This document shows, in pieces, positions 50,243 to 59,570 of a stretch of 64,000 nucleotides of DNA (position 1 is the stretch's first letter; each line of letters begins with the position of its first letter). The notes beneath the pieces were generated by a model, which was not told where the DNA came from, did no database searches, and saw only the letters and a program-made list of their open reading frames with translations. A program made the position numbers and the translations under genes. This stretch comes from a virus. The stretch spans positions 124,001 to 188,000 of the IMG/VR virus record IMGVR_UViG_3300035665_000001; one strand, written 5' to 3'.

Positions 50243-52855
50243 ATGATTAAAGATATTATATTAGGTTCATCCGAAATAGTAACAGTAAGTGGTACAGGTG
50301 ATCCAAATTGGAGTAACGTTGCGTTGTTATTAAATGGTGATGATTTATTGGATCATTCGAGTAATTCTAAAACCATAACTGTTAATGGTACTATATCAAT
50401 TAATACAACTACAAAGAAATACGGAACAGGTTCATATTATAGTTCATCTGCTGGAAATTATTTAACAGTTACAAATATGGGTTTATTTGGATCTTCTAAT
50501 TTTACAATGGAAGGATGGTTTTATAAGATAGCTAGCACTGGAAATGGGTTGACAAGTTATTTTTCATATAACCAATATACGGATGGTATTTTATTCCGCG
50601 ACGATTGTTTATATATTAATGGTTTGAATTTAGGTTCATTTTCATCAGGTTTATCAACAAACACTTGGCACCATATAGCATTAGTCCGTGATGGAAACAC
50701 TTTTACAATTTATTTAGATGGTGTGTCGACTAAACAATATAGTAGTAATGCTGTTATTTCACCATCATCCACAACAACATTATGGGTGGGTGCGGCATCA
50801 CATAATGCAGGTAGTGAAGGGTTTTATGGGTATATTGATGATGTAAGAGTAACTAAAGGGGTTGCGGTTTATACTGCAAATTTTACACCAACACAATTAC
50901 AGATTGGAGCTTTCACAACTTCACCTGTTTCTGCTTCCGATCCAAATACATCGAGATATGTTTCTTTATTATTAAATGGTGATGGTACAAACGGTGCACA
51001 AAATAATACTTTTGTTGATAGTAGTTCAAGTAATTTGACTGTTACTAGGTATGGTGATTCAACACAGGGCTCATTTGGACCTTTTGGTAATAGTTGGGGT
51101 GTTTCTTTTAATGGTGCATCCGATTATTTAGAGGTACCAACAGCTTTTGCAGGTTTAACAAATACAACATCACCATTTACAGTCGAAGGTTGGTTTAATA
51201 GTAATATATCTATTTCTGGTATTTGTCCAATCGGTATGAATAGTAAGAGTTCAGGGACAAATGTTTTATTATGGGGTGGTGATTTATGGGTAAATAATAC
51301 GAATGTATTTTCATTTAGTACAAACCATACCGATGTAGTAAAATATAATTGGTATCATGTTGCTATTTGTTACAATGGATCAACAGTAAAATGGTATGAA
51401 AATGGTAATTTAATTTATACTTATAATGGGGCATTAACAGTTGCACCTAATGATTGTACATTAGGAATTGGTGCTGAATTTGACGCTGCAAATGGTGGCA
51501 GTCCAGGCAATTATCATAATGGTTACATAAGTAATTTTAGAGTTAGTAATATCGTTCGTTATACATCGAACTTTACACCACCAACATCTAATTTTGTTTC
51601 AGATACAAATACTTTACTATTAACCTGTAGTGGTAATATGTTTAAAGATTATTCATCACTTAATAAAACAATATCAATTTTTAATACACCAAAAATTGTA
51701 AAGGAATGTCCATTTCCAGAAGTGTATGATAAAACTGTTCAAGGTGGAAGTGCTTATTTTGATGGTACAGGTGATTATTTGACTACTAATGGAGTATCTA
51801 TTTCATCAGCAACAAATTATACCTTAGAATTCTGGTTTTATACCACCGATGTAACTGCAAGTTATCACAGAATTATTCATAATAACTCCAATGGTAATAT
51901 TTATTATTGGTACACCAATGGGACAACATTATATGGTTATAATGCTGACATTGGTACCCTTATTTCTGCAGGGACATTTGTTCCAGGTCAATGGACTCAT
52001 GTTGCGATTAGTAGAGTGAGTACAACGACCACGGTGTATTTAAATGGGGTTTCTACAAAAACGTATTCTGGTTCAAGTGCATTCACTACGATTGGTAATA
52101 CAATTGGTGGCGGTCCAGCTTCAGAATATTTTACTGGATACTTATCTAATATTCACATTGTAAATGGTACAGCATTATATACCTCCAATTTTACACCATC
52201 AACATCTCCATTAACAGCAATTGCAAACACCTCATTACTATTGAAGTGTGATAATGCTGGTATTATCGATGCAATAGGTAAAAATGATTTGGTTACTTAT
52301 GGTAATGCTCAAATTAGTACAGCTAAGAAAAAATATGGTACAGGCAGTATGTATTTCGATGGTTCAAATGGTTATTTGGTAATACCCCACAATACCAATT
52401 TAAATATGGTAGGAGGTAATTTTACTATTGAGTTTTGGGCTAATTTTGCGGCAAATCAAAACGGTCCTGTTATTTCGAAATGGATAAATGGTAAAGGTGA
52501 ATTTTATTTTGGTATTCATAATTCAGCAGTACAATGTGCAATTTTAAATAGTTCCAGTGCTGGGAATACCTCTGGTGGTACATTTTGTTCAGCAGGTGCA
52601 TTTACAACGAATGTTTGGAATCATTGGGCTGCGGTTAGAAATGGTGATAATATTTTAATGTTTAAAGATGGTGTTTTACAATCAACTACATCATTTACTG
52701 GTAATATTTTTACATCTGATTCAAAATTAACATGTGGGTATAATTTAGACAATGGTTGGACAATAAACGGTTACATAGATGATTTAAGAATCACAAAAGG
52801 GAAAGCGTTGTACACATCAAACTTTACACCTCCATCTACACCACTAACACCATAA
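50243..52855 (+). CDS. LamG-repeat adhesin 3, 870 aa
   Basis: It has the tag MIKDIILGSSEIV and four LamG-like domains in the same order as adhesins 1 and 2. Conserved closures are DDVRVTKG, SNFRVSN, SNIHIVNG and DDLRITKG, each followed by an (A/R)YT-NFTP segment. Domain sequences differ strongly in the loops that would contact glycans while the framework strands are kept, as expected for diversified receptor binding. Its own terminator and late promoter make it a separate unit. Confidence 0.85.
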   Translation: MIKDIILGSSEIVTVSGTGDPNWSNVALLLNGDDLLDHSSNSKTITVNGTISINTTTKKYGTGSYYSSSAGNYLTVTNMGLFGSSNFTMEGWFYKIASTGNGLTSYFSYNQYTDGILFRDDCLYINGLNLGSFSSGLSTNTWHHIALVRDGNTFTIYLDGVSTKQYSSNAVISPSSTTTLWVGAASHNAGSEGFYGYIDDVRVTKGVAVYTANFTPTQLQIGAFTTSPVSASDPNTSRYVSLLLNGDGTNGAQNNTFVDSSSSNLTVTRYGDSTQGSFGPFGNSWGVSFNGASDYLEVPTAFAGLTNTTSPFTVEGWFNSNISISGICPIGMNSKSSGTNVLLWGGDLWVNNTNVFSFSTNHTDVVKYNWYHVAICYNGSTVKWYENGNLIYTYNGALTVAPNDCTLGIGAEFDAANGGSPGNYHNGYISNFRVSNIVRYTSNFTPPTSNFVSDTNTLLLTCSGNMFKDYSSLNKTISIFNTPKIVKECPFPEVYDKTVQGGSAYFDGTGDYLTTNGVSISSATNYTLEFWFYTTDVTASYHRIIHNNSNGNIYYWYTNGTTLYGYNADIGTLISAGTFVPGQWTHVAISRVSTTTTVYLNGVSTKTYSGSSAFTTIGNTIGGGPASEYFTGYLSNIHIVNGTALYTSNFTPSTSPLTAIANTSLLLKCDNAGIIDAIGKNDLVTYGNAQISTAKKKYGTGSMYFDGSNGYLVIPHNTNLNMVGGNFTIEFWANFAANQNGPVISKWINGKGEFYFGIHNSAVQCAILNSSSAGNTSGGTFCSAGAFTTNVWNHWAAVRNGDNILMFKDGVLQSTTSFTGNIFTSDSKLTCGYNLDNGWTINGYIDDLRITKGKALYTSNFTPPSTPLTP

Positions 52856-52871
52856 TTATGTGTTGAAATTT

Positions 52872-52909
52872 AAAACCCCTTCCATTTAAATAATTGGCGA
52901 AGGGGTTTT
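52872..52909. terminator. Bidirectional terminator
   Basis: AAAACCCCTTC pairs perfectly with GAAGGGGTTTT between convergent genes. Confidence 0.85.
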
Positions 52910-52914
52910 AATCA

Positions 52915-53790
52915 TCATTGTATAGTTAATACTGTATAGTAATTTTTTGGTTCATGAAAAAATGTAGTGTAATCAGAAACAACATTTACCAAAGAAAGTG
53001 TATTGTTTGTGGATTCAATTTTCTCAATTTTTTCTAAATCAAACATAATGTATGGAATAAAATATCCACCCCCATCTGCCATAATTTTAATAGTATTACC
53101 TACGTTATTATAGGCTAACAAAATTTTATCACCAATTGCCTCATGTATTCGGATTTTAATATTCTGATTGATGTAAAAAGAACCATCATCTTTACAATTT
53201 AAAAATTTTTTCTCTACATCCAAGATTTTAAAGTTACTAAATGTTTTTGATGATATTACTATCACATTTGCAGTACCTCTTCGATTTTTTCTACCAATGT
53301 TATTTGCTTCATTTTGAATGATACCAAAAATTTTAATATCAACATCATCCACAAAAGTAAATTTTTCTGCACGATCAACAATTTCACATAACATCTTATT
53401 TTCGATTGATTCATATAAAACTGAAAAGGTGTCATGTAAATTATGTTGTGGTGTTTTATCTTGTTGCAATGTATCTAAAAAGTCTAAAGTAATTTGACAT
53501 ACAGATTCATTATCTGTTTCTACCACAATATCATCGGTTTGTAATGAAAAAGAAGTGTTGGAATCATTAGAAACATACATAAATTTTATGGTATCCTGTT
53601 TTTTTGATACAGGTTGTATCTGCATAATATCATTAATGATTGATTTTTTTAAAAAATTAACTACAGCATTCAAAAATATATTCTTAGTATCTTCAGTCTG
53701 AGATATTAACAGTTGGTTTGATAGTAGTTGTATTGCAACATTATGTTTACCGCAACCTGGTGTAAAATCAATTTTTTCTACAATTTGCAT
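52915..53790 (-). CDS. Capsid-like protein related to the C-terminal part of gp23, 291 aa
   Basis: The C-terminal half parallels T4 gp23: a (Q/H)NEANNIGRKNRRGTANVIVI segment (gp23 has HNAANEIGRQTGRGAGNFII), then NIKIRIHEAIGDKILLAYNN (the chain corresponding to KYRVYIDQ), and ADGGGYFIPYIMF (gp23 has DAGIYYAPYVAL). The N-terminal half lacks gp23's long leader and insertion domain; with 291 residues it is far shorter than gp23 (521). It could be a minor vertex-type capsid paralog, or a derived protein with a new role. The similarity is by eye only. Confidence 0.55.
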   Translation of the reverse strand: MQIVEKIDFTPGCGKHNVAIQLLSNQLLISQTEDTKNIFLNAVVNFLKKSIINDIMQIQPVSKKQDTIKFMYVSNDSNTSFSLQTDDIVVETDNESVCQITLDFLDTLQQDKTPQHNLHDTFSVLYESIENKMLCEIVDRAEKFTFVDDVDIKIFGIIQNEANNIGRKNRRGTANVIVISSKTFSNFKILDVEKKFLNCKDDGSFYINQNIKIRIHEAIGDKILLAYNNVGNTIKIMADGGGYFIPYIMFDLEKIEKIESTNNTLSLVNVVSDYTTFFHEPKNYYTVLTIQ

Positions 53791-53799
53791 AATTTTCCT

Positions 53800-54414
53800 C
53801 TAACGATTTTTAATTAATGGTTGTGTTTCTTCACCAAAAAATAATTTTTCAGTTTTATATTTTTTTAGCCAATTAGCGGTATCTTTAGCTTGTTCAATAA
53901 ATTCTGGTGACACCTTCTCCCATCGCTCATCTGATTCAGAATCCCAACCACCTTTTGTTTTATCAGGAACATAATTTTCCAATGAATGAATTACTTCATC
54001 AATAGTTTTATATTCACTAAAGGCACTTTCAATCATGCTCGCAGAATGTTGTTTTAACCCAGGAATTGTATTAATACCCAACAATTCTTCTGCATGACAT
54101 TTAGTACAACTGCACGGAACACAAGTGCAATCACCAATATGAATGCCACTTAATTCAGTTAGGAATATATCAAATAATTCATCAACTCTTTCATCTAATT
54201 TAGATTTTATATTATCTTCTGGACACCAATAATCAATATCTAAATCTTTTCGGATTTTTTCAATATCATAATCTGTTTTTTTAGATTCAAACCAAGCAAA
54301 TTCAATAATATTTTCCATTCTGGAAATTTTTATCTTTAACCAAAATTCTTTTTTGTCTGATTCTGTTAATTCAACTATCGAATCTAGTGGATTATCTTTA
54401 TATATTATATGCAT
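53800..54414 (-). CDS. Hypothetical protein with cysteine cluster, 204 aa
   Basis: A central CTCVPCSCTKCHAE cluster (about 96-109) suggests a metal or iron-sulfur site. Flanking regions are helical and acidic. It lies nine bases upstream of the capsid-like gene on the same strand, with an early-type -10 box ahead of it. Function unknown. Confidence 0.65.
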   Translation of the reverse strand: MHIIYKDNPLDSIVELTESDKKEFWLKIKISRMENIIEFAWFESKKTDYDIEKIRKDLDIDYWCPEDNIKSKLDERVDELFDIFLTELSGIHIGDCTCVPCSCTKCHAEELLGINTIPGLKQHSASMIESAFSEYKTIDEVIHSLENYVPDKTKGGWDSESDERWEKVSPEFIEQAKDTANWLKKYKTEKLFFGEETQPLIKNR

Positions 54415-54455
54415 GTTATGTAAGTTTTGTAATAATTAAATGGTTATCAATGTCA

Positions 54456-54461
54456 ATTATA
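54456..54461 (-). promoter_or_regulatory. Early-type -10 box
   Basis: Minus strand ATAGTATAATTG, 42 bases before the start at 54414. Confidence 0.45.
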
Positions 54462-54480
54462 CTATATTCTTTTAGAGGTA

Positions 54481-54513
54481 AAAAAAACCTAACAAGTTAT
54501 TTGTTAGGCTTTT
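54481..54513 (-). terminator. Rho-independent terminator
   Basis: TTGTTAGG and CCTAACAA pair, followed on the minus strand by a run of T, after the gene ending at 54536. Confidence 0.75.
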
Positions 54514-54535
54514 TAATTATGATGTTAACTAAGAT

Positions 54536-54982
54536 TTAAACAAAAAGTTTATTTCTTTCACCAGCAAACCATGATGCGAATTTCATCCAATCTTTATCAC
54601 TGATAGGCATAGATACACCATTTTCCATTTTTAATACAGTAGAATTAAACGCATTATTCATGATTGCAATTGTAATTGCAGCCACTGTATCCTGTGTTTC
54701 TTTAGTTAATGTAATTTTATAAGTTTTACCATTCAACTCATAATCTACACCAGCTCTTTTAGCATCTAAAGCCGCTAAATCTGCAGCTACTTTTTCTTCT
54801 TGTGCTTTAAGTTCTGCAGCTGTAAACGCTCTAATGTCACCATTAGTTTCTTTAATTAATCTTCCTTGGAAAGTAAAACCTTCTTGAAGTGTATCAAAAC
54901 CAGTGGTATCAAAATCTTCTGCAGGATTAACAATAATTTCTGTTGATATACCATCTTTACCAAATTTAACGTATGTAGTCAT
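54536..54982 (-). CDS. Tail fibre chaperone-like protein, 148 aa
   Basis: It lies 27 bases downstream of a tail fibre gene. The N-terminal beta part leads to an Ala-rich charged helix (TAAELKAQEEKVAADLAALD), then a small domain (YKITLTKETQDTVAAIT; MPISDKDWMKFASWFAGERN) like those of DUF4376-type tail proteins. Role inferred from position. Confidence 0.7.
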   Translation of the reverse strand: MTTYVKFGKDGISTEIIVNPAEDFDTTGFDTLQEGFTFQGRLIKETNGDIRAFTAAELKAQEEKVAADLAALDAKRAGVDYELNGKTYKITLTKETQDTVAAITIAIMNNAFNSTVLKMENGVSMPISDKDWMKFASWFAGERNKLFV

Positions 54983-55009
54983 TTTAAATATCTCCTTTTT
55001 TTAGTTTAA

Positions 55010-56341
55010 TTATCTATTGCCATAATCTCTGGCACATGCAGTCCAGATATTTGCAAAGTTAGCAGTAGTATAACCTAAATTCCATTTTGATGAATTTAAC
55101 GTTGCTAACATTCTTAAATCACAAATAGTAGATGAACCATCAATTAATGTGGAAAGATTGTAAATTTTATTAATATCAACAAATGTTTCACCACCATTAC
55201 TACTAGTCCATTTATACATTGAAGCAGATAGTAAAATAATAACTGTAGTATTGGCAGGAATAGTAACAGTCATAGATGAATTGTTAGGTGTATTTCCACC
55301 TGTATATTGATATACATACGAATGACTTGTATTTGTAACAGAATTATAAGTTGTGGCATTTGGCGTAATAACTACTGCACCAGATCCTTCATGACCATAC
55401 ACCCACCCTGCAGCAAAATCCCAATACAACGTTTTATTTAATGATGACCCTGTTGTGTTTCTAACTGGTATTGCTAGGAATGAGTTTGGACAGTAACCAC
55501 CGTTATTGTAGGAGCCGTTGTATGCCGCTTGATAACTTCTATCTGTACCAACGATGTTATCGTGTCTAGCCCATAGAATTTGTGGACCTGGTTGTGCATC
55601 CGAACCAGAAAAACCATCATGTGTTGAATGTGAGGTTCCCAAACCATAACCAGATAATAAACACATTGCCTGAATTAATGAGGTATCACCATTTCCAGAT
55701 AGATAAGAATAATATGTTGTCCATGGTCCACTACTTGAACTTACTGGATAACCAGAAGCTCTATCCCATACGTTGTATAACGCACCTACAGAATAACCTT
55801 CTTTACCTTGATAACTGGATGCACTTGTTGATGCACTGCTAGCATTAACAACAGTAGTAGAAATAGATGCATTTCCAGTTCCATCAAATGAAACTGAACC
55901 AGTAACGTCCCCAGTTAATGCGATTGTTCTTGCAGTTGCTAATTTAGTGGCAGCAGCAGCAGTTGCAGTTAGACCTAATTTACCATCAATGTTTGTTTGT
56001 AATGTTGTAACTGCTGAAGCTCTTGTAGATACTTCACTTGCCAAATTGTTGGTTAAAGTGGTAATTGCTGAAGCTCTTGTAGATGCTTCAGTTGCCAAAT
56101 TATTGGTTAAAGTAGTATCTGCGTTTTGTCTTGCGGTTACTTCCGCAGTCAAATTATTGGTTAAAGTGGTATCTGCTGCTTGTCTTGCAGTTGCCTCAGT
56201 AGTAATCGCTGTTGAACGAGCAGTTTCAGCTGCGGTAATAGCAGTTTGCAATGCAGTGTCTGCTGCTTGTCTTGCAGTTGCCTCATTTGCGATATTAGTA
56301 GCAACAACACTACCGATTTTTTTAAATATTGAATCGACCAT
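55010..56341 (-). CDS. Tail fibre protein with MVDSIFKK leader, 443 aa
   Basis: The start MVDSIFKKIGSVVATNIANE is nearly that of the fibres at 17740 and 57210. Residues about 20-130 are ATARQAADTTLTNNL-type shaft repeats; the SFDGTGNASISTTV segment (about 155-168) is shared with 57210. The C-terminal domain (WDRASGYPVSSSSGPW, SGSDAQPGPQILWARHDN) is unlike the others and may be a distinct receptor-binding head. The gene shares a 112-bp identical block with 57210-59381. Confidence 0.85.
   Translation of the reverse strand: MVDSIFKKIGSVVATNIANEATARQAADTALQTAITAAETARSTAITTEATARQAADTTLTNNLTAEVTARQNADTTLTNNLATEASTRASAITTLTNNLASEVSTRASAVTTLQTNIDGKLGLTATAAAATKLATARTIALTGDVTGSVSFDGTGNASISTTVVNASSASTSASSYQGKEGYSVGALYNVWDRASGYPVSSSSGPWTTYYSYLSGNGDTSLIQAMCLLSGYGLGTSHSTHDGFSGSDAQPGPQILWARHDNIVGTDRSYQAAYNGSYNNGGYCPNSFLAIPVRNTTGSSLNKTLYWDFAAGWVYGHEGSGAVVITPNATTYNSVTNTSHSYVYQYTGGNTPNNSSMTVTIPANTTVIILLSASMYKWTSSNGGETFVDINKIYNLSTLIDGSSTICDLRMLATLNSSKWNLGYTTANFANIWTACARDYGNR
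55959..56070 (-). repeat. 112-bp identical block shared between two fibre genes, copy 1
   Basis: Base-for-base identical to 58135-58246 in the same orientation and reading frame; identity ends abruptly after TTGCTG. It indicates recent gene conversion or duplication. Confidence 0.9.
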
Positions 56342-56847
56342 TTGTATCTCCTATTTAATAATTTTTAATTTCAATAAATCATTTCATTTTTTAAAATGAA
56401 ACATCACCTAAATAGTGAAGTTTCTATACCTATTTCTAGGTCTTATAAAGATTTTTATTCCCTAAGAAAACCATAATATTTTCTATTTCAAGGACACACA
56501 TTGTTTTAATTTCTTAGAAAATACAATGACCATGAATTAAAAATATTATGATTTTCTCATCCTTTATATCCATACAAAAAGTGGTATTTTAGAAAAGGGA
56601 TGATAAAAAATTAAATAATTCCACTTTTATTTATTCACAAACATCAAAATGATGATGAGTTGATGGGAAAATAACCATGAATCCAAAATATAGTATTTCT
56701 AAATTTTAGTTTTGTTGGTATTAAATTTTTAATATATCAACTATTTTACATTTGACCACTTAATTGACTAAAAATATTTATTTTTTGAAGTTAAAAAAAC
56801 TCCAACATATTAAACATTGGAGTTTTTAGTAGAGTAAATATTAACTA
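56342..56847 (-). other. About 500-base gene-free region upstream of the 55010 fibre
   Basis: No convincing reading frame is present. On the minus strand it contains a possible late box, GAATAAATA (near 56627), and several hairpins close to the fibre start, including a GAAAC-TCAC/GTGA-GTTTC stem and TTTCATTTT/AAAATGAAA. It also holds the terminator at 56795. It looks like a long structured 5' leader. Confidence 0.5.
56795..56827 (-). terminator. Rho-independent terminator
   Basis: AAAAACTCCAA pairs perfectly with TTGGAGTTTTT, with T residues following on the minus strand, after the gene ending at 56848. Confidence 0.85.
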
Positions 56848-57210
56848 TTATTTACTTGGTTCTACAGGCCATGCAATTTGCTCAGGTGTTGTAACATAGG
56901 GTTGAACACTTGGAAAATTACGTAATGCATTACGATAAGCTGCCCATTCTGCTTTTTTTGCATCTGATAATGCCGCGTCTGGAAGTTGTGTCCAATCAGA
57001 CATTTTCAATAAATCTGTACGAACAGTTCTAATATAATTAAAGAACTGTTCGTTGGTTGGAGGAACGATTGTTTCCGCCTCAAAATATTCAACATACCCT
57101 AATTCAGCTAAACCGACTTGGTCTTTTAAACCTGTTCTAGCTAATACATCCAAATATGGTATTTTACTTTCTGTAACAATACCACCAACTTCTAAATTAT
57201 AATAAACCAT
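56848..57210 (-). CDS. Phage tail assembly chaperone (Phage_tail_APC-like), 120 aa
   Basis: The ATG at 57210 overlaps the fibre stop (TAATG), giving coupled translation. The segment VRTDLLKMSDWTQLPDAALS followed by KAEWAAYRNALRNFP is the classic tail-assembly chaperone signature. It probably folds or attaches the upstream fibre. Confidence 0.85.
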   Translation of the reverse strand: MVYYNLEVGGIVTESKIPYLDVLARTGLKDQVGLAELGYVEYFEAETIVPPTNEQFFNYIRTVRTDLLKMSDWTQLPDAALSDAKKAEWAAYRNALRNFPSVQPYVTTPEQIAWPVEPSK

Positions 57211-59381
57211 TACATATCTCCTGTACCTGTTGATGGGAATGAACGACCAGATCCCCAAATTATACGAACGCAACCACGACCACCTTTATTTAATCCGTAA
57301 CCCATTGGACTACTACTACCAGTTCCGCCACCGCCACCGCCATATAAACCACCTACTTTTGTACCAAAAACACCTATACTCCACCATGGGTTTTCACCAA
57401 TGTCACCATCTGTACCACCGGAACCACACATACCACCCGAATGTGCCCGTGAACTTCCTGATGTACCTTGACCAAATGGACCAACACCACCACCTGCACC
57501 TGTACCATAAGTAGAAGAGTACATATAACCACCTGCTGCACCGCCACCAGATCCATTGTGATTGGCACCATTTTCTCCAGATCCACCGTTTCCTGTATAA
57601 CCGCCGGCACCACCACCAGAACAAGCCCATTGTCCTGAACCATAACCACCATTACCACCACCACCTCTATATGCTCCACCACCACCAGCATTACTACCAT
57701 TGGAACCGCCATTAGCATAGAGTGTAGATGTATTTATGAAGTATGATTGACCACCGGATAAATCACCACCATTCCCATCACCACCTTTACCAACTTGAAC
57801 CGTATAATCTGTACCTGGTGTTACTGGAATGTTATTACCCCACGATAAAGCTCCACCAGCTCCACCACCATAAGACCATTGTGAACCACCACCAGCTCCA
57901 CCACCGATACAAACTACAGAAACAGATGTTACCCCAGGAGGACATCTCCATGTATAAGTACCATGTCCAGAACCATAGAAAGCTTGTCCAACTAATGAAC
58001 CACTACCACCAACAACAGTTCCAGAAACAGTAGTAGAAATAGATGCATTTCCTGTTCCATCGAATGAAACCGAACCAGTGACGTCACCAGTTAAAGAGAT
58101 AGTTCTTGCAGTTGCTAATTTAGTTGCTGCTGCTGCAGTTGCAGTTAGACCTAATTTACCATCAATGTTTGTTTGTAATGTTGTAACTGCTGAAGCTCTT
58201 GTAGATACTTCACTTGCCAAATTGTTGGTTAAAGTGGTAATTGCTGCTTGTCTTGCAGATGTTTCAACAGCTATAGCAGCTGCTTGTGCAGTTGAAACAG
58301 GTTTTGATAAGTCGGCTGTATTATCAACGTTAGTTAAACCAATTGCTGATTTATCTAATACACCATTTACAAAATTAGTACCATTCCATTTAATAATGTC
58401 GTTCACTTGTTTATTTGAAATTAATACATCATTTAATGAACCTAAAGCATGGTTATGATTGGTTTTACTATAGGTAAGATTTGTAAACTCTCTAGTTGCG
58501 ATAGTTTCAAATGTTCCACCAATTTGACCAACTTTGAAGAAATCATCTAATTCATCAAATAATAGAGCAAAATCAGACATATCACCACGATCAACTTGGA
58601 TACCAGCTTTACCTAAAGTAACACCTGAACCAATTTCTCCGGAATTAACTACAATAATGTTATCTTTAACATTTACAATTGTTGAGTTTACAGATGTTTG
58701 TGTACCGTTAACTGTTAAGTTACCACCAATAGTTAAATTACCACTCAATTGTTGACTAGTTCCAGAAATAGTGCTACTAAACACAGTTGGTGCAGATACT
58801 TGTACCTCATTAGTTGCACCAATACGAACATTAGAACCGGTACCAACTGCATTTAAAAATACGTCAGCGTTAATTCCTGATGTAGATATATTTACTGATT
58901 TTTCAGATTCAACTGTAGTTGTGCCAGTCCCAGAAGTTTTCATATCAATTGACTGATTACTATCTGAATGAATGTTAATTGTAGTTGCAGTTGTACCCAA
59001 AATAGCTGTATCACCAATATACAATGTATTTGTCGATAATTTGGCTTCATCAACGAAGATTGTTTTAAATCTTTGTGTTACTGAACCAATATCAATGTTA
59101 GCACCGCTTGGTAAAATTGTACTTGCTACAGTAAGTGATTTTGCATTGAAATCTTGTAACACGCTACCTGCTAAATTGGCTTTTAATGCATCTGCAGCTT
59201 TATAGGCTGTATCCAGTGCATTAACTGTATTCGATAATGTAGTAATAGCAGTTGTTCTAGATGTATTTGCAGAGGCAATATCAGCAGATAAACTATTATC
59301 AGCTGCCTGTCTTGCAGATGCTTCATTTGCAACAGCGGTTGCAACTACACTACCAATTTTTTTAAAAATTGAATCAACCAT
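57210..59381 (-). CDS. Large tail fibre with glycine-rich tip, 723 aa
   Basis: The leader MVDSIFKKIGSVVATAVANE is followed by beta-helix-like repeats with a NLTIGGNLTVNGTQTSVNS segment (about 220-240) typical of T4-type fibre proteins. A coiled-coil/shaft segment (about 395-430) follows, then a Gly-rich tip from about 485, ending RGCVRIIWGSGRSFPSTG. It combines in one chain the shaft and tip that are separate genes at 17740 and 18566. Late promoter upstream. Confidence 0.9.
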   Translation of the reverse strand: MVDSIFKKIGSVVATAVANEASARQAADNSLSADIASANTSRTTAITTLSNTVNALDTAYKAADALKANLAGSVLQDFNAKSLTVASTILPSGANIDIGSVTQRFKTIFVDEAKLSTNTLYIGDTAILGTTATTINIHSDSNQSIDMKTSGTGTTTVESEKSVNISTSGINADVFLNAVGTGSNVRIGATNEVQVSAPTVFSSTISGTSQQLSGNLTIGGNLTVNGTQTSVNSTIVNVKDNIIVVNSGEIGSGVTLGKAGIQVDRGDMSDFALLFDELDDFFKVGQIGGTFETIATREFTNLTYSKTNHNHALGSLNDVLISNKQVNDIIKWNGTNFVNGVLDKSAIGLTNVDNTADLSKPVSTAQAAAIAVETSARQAAITTLTNNLASEVSTRASAVTTLQTNIDGKLGLTATAAAATKLATARTISLTGDVTGSVSFDGTGNASISTTVSGTVVGGSGSLVGQAFYGSGHGTYTWRCPPGVTSVSVVCIGGGAGGGSQWSYGGGAGGALSWGNNIPVTPGTDYTVQVGKGGDGNGGDLSGGQSYFINTSTLYANGGSNGSNAGGGGAYRGGGGNGGYGSGQWACSGGGAGGYTGNGGSGENGANHNGSGGGAAGGYMYSSTYGTGAGGGVGPFGQGTSGSSRAHSGGMCGSGGTDGDIGENPWWSIGVFGTKVGGLYGGGGGGTGSSSPMGYGLNKGGRGCVRIIWGSGRSFPSTGTGDM
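58135..58246 (-). repeat. 112-bp identical block shared between two fibre genes, copy 2
   Basis: Identical to 55959-56070. Confidence 0.9.
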
Positions 59382-59452
59382 TTTGTATCTCCTTTTAAAT
59401 AATTTTGGGTTAATAGATTTTTTTTCATTTGAAATTTGAATAAATCCAACTT

Positions 59453-59461
59453 TATTTATCC
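59453..59461 (-). promoter_or_regulatory. Late promoter box
   Basis: GGATAAATA on the minus strand, about 70 bases before the large fibre start at 59381. Confidence 0.6.
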
Positions 59462-59570
59462 AAATTTCAAAATATACATGATATTTATTTTTTAAAAAAA
59501 TATCACAAAATTCATATTTTAATATGATTTACTTTTATTATTTTACATTCACAGCGATAAAAATAACAAA

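Noticed and set aside
55947-56399. Plus-strand frame opposite the fibre at 55010
   Set aside because: A Val/Ala-rich mirror of the repetitive shaft; also seen at 58078-58458.
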